Positions 6,044 through 6,535 of a DNA stretch of 6,535 nucleotides are shown here, in pieces. The position numbers and the translations under genes were made by a program. The notes under the pieces were generated by a model that worked only from the letters and a program-made list of their open reading frames with translations, was not told the DNA's origin and did not search any database. Numbering within the stretch: the first letter of the stretch is position 1; every line of letters begins with the position of its first letter. The stretch is from Planctomycetota bacterium (GTDB lineage Bacteria; Planctomycetota; UBA11346), in contig SLQH01000499.1 of NCBI GenBank assembly GCA_007131555.1, forward strand, positions 1-6,535, written 5' to 3'.

Positions 6044-6535
6044 ATGGAATCCTACAACATGGTGTGGGGCTTGGATATCGGCACCACCGCCGTCAAGGCC
6101 GTCAAACTCCAGCGGATGGGCGACAAGGTCTTCGTCCATGGTTACGCCATTGAGCCGATCGTGGTCGGTGGCGAGGCCGATCGTGATGAAGCCGTGATCG
6201 CGGCCCTGAGCAGCCTCTGTGCTCGTGAGGATATGCGCTCGACCCCGGTCGTGGCCTGTCTGTCCGGGCGCCAGATATTCTCACGTACCATCAACGTGCC
6301 GGTGCTCAATCCGCGCAAGGTCGAGCGGATGGTCGAGCTCGAAGCCAGGCAGCAGATCCCCGGTGACTTCAACGAGGTCCTGTGGGGTTATCATCTGTCT
6401 CCCGGAGCTGATGGCGCGTCCAATGACGTCGCCTTGTTCGCGGCCCGGCAAGAGGTGGTCACTGATCTGACCGCCAAGTGCAAACGGGTCGGCATCACCC
6501 TGGCCGGCATCTCGGTCTCCAGTCTGGCGGTCTAC
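6044..6535 (+). CDS. pilM: Type IV pilus assembly protein PilM, N-terminal half
   Basis: PilM is a cytoplasmic actin-like protein that binds the N-terminal tail of PilN and links the inner-membrane alignment complex to the pilus motor. The first 164 codons are present and the frame is open to the window edge; the full protein is normally about 350 residues. The phosphate-binding motif VWGLDIGTTAVKAVKL spans residues 7-22. A second family signature follows at about residues 73-106: CLSGRQIFSRTINVP, then a helix ending EARQQIP (residues 100-106). Its later segment, LAGISVSSLAVY, matches the region before the second subdomain. The start ATG 6044 follows GGGAAAAGG with a short spacing. ATG 6059 is in frame and spaced further away, but would remove only five residues. 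It is divergent from the tRNA gene, so it opens a new unit; pilN and pilO are expected beyond the edge. Related FtsA-like proteins are less likely, given the EARQQIP block. Confidence 0.88.
   Translation, partial: MESYNMVWGLDIGTTAVKAVKLQRMGDKVFVHGYAIEPIVVGGEADRDEAVIAALSSLCAREDMRSTPVVACLSGRQIFSRTINVPVLNPRKVERMVELEARQQIPGDFNEVLWGYHLSPGADGASNDVALFAARQEVVTDLTAKCKRVGITLAGISVSSLAVY

Overview
The window comes from a high-GC bacterium and reads mostly left to right on the + strand. It holds the 3' end of a Ppx/GppA-type exopolyphosphatase gene, a complete polyphosphate kinase 1 gene (ppk1), a long gene for a coiled-coil protein of unknown function, a convergent tRNA-Thr(CGU) gene on the - strand, and the 5' half of a type IV pilus pilM gene that runs off the right edge. 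There is no sign of a CRISPR array, insertion sequence or prophage. The tRNA gene does not encode its CCA tail, which argues against an enterobacterium-like genome. The PilM N-terminus recalls homologues in Planctomycetota and other deep-branching Gram-negative lineages, but the taxon cannot be fixed from this sequence.

Left block (1-2661): ppx and ppk1 overlap by one base (TGATG) with a strong Shine-Dalgarno inside the end of ppx. The polyphosphate-degrading and polyphosphate-making enzymes are therefore very likely made from one transcript and translationally coupled. PPK1 keeps both catalytic histidines and the two active-site arginines, so it should be active.

Middle block (2662-5640): a 69-base gap with overlapping dyads separates ppk1 from a 969-residue protein. 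Its N-terminal third is helical but contains a Gly/aromatic-rich segment and a few prolines. From residue 307 to 968 it has no proline and reads as one Ala/Glu/Leu/Arg/Gln-rich coiled-coil rod. It has no Walker motifs, signal peptide or membrane segment. It is the least explained item in the window. Its position behind ppx-ppk1 allows, but does not prove, a link to polyphosphate or to cell organisation.

Right block (5641-6535): a hairpin overlapping the stop codon of the coiled-coil gene sits between it and the convergent tRNA-Thr gene. The tRNA has a good sigma70-like promoter on the - strand. The roughly 300-base gap between the tRNA and pilM holds that promoter, a weak candidate promoter for pilM and an 8-bp tetraloop hairpin just upstream of the pilM ribosome binding site. 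pilM is a separate, divergently arranged unit and probably the first gene of a pilus assembly cluster.
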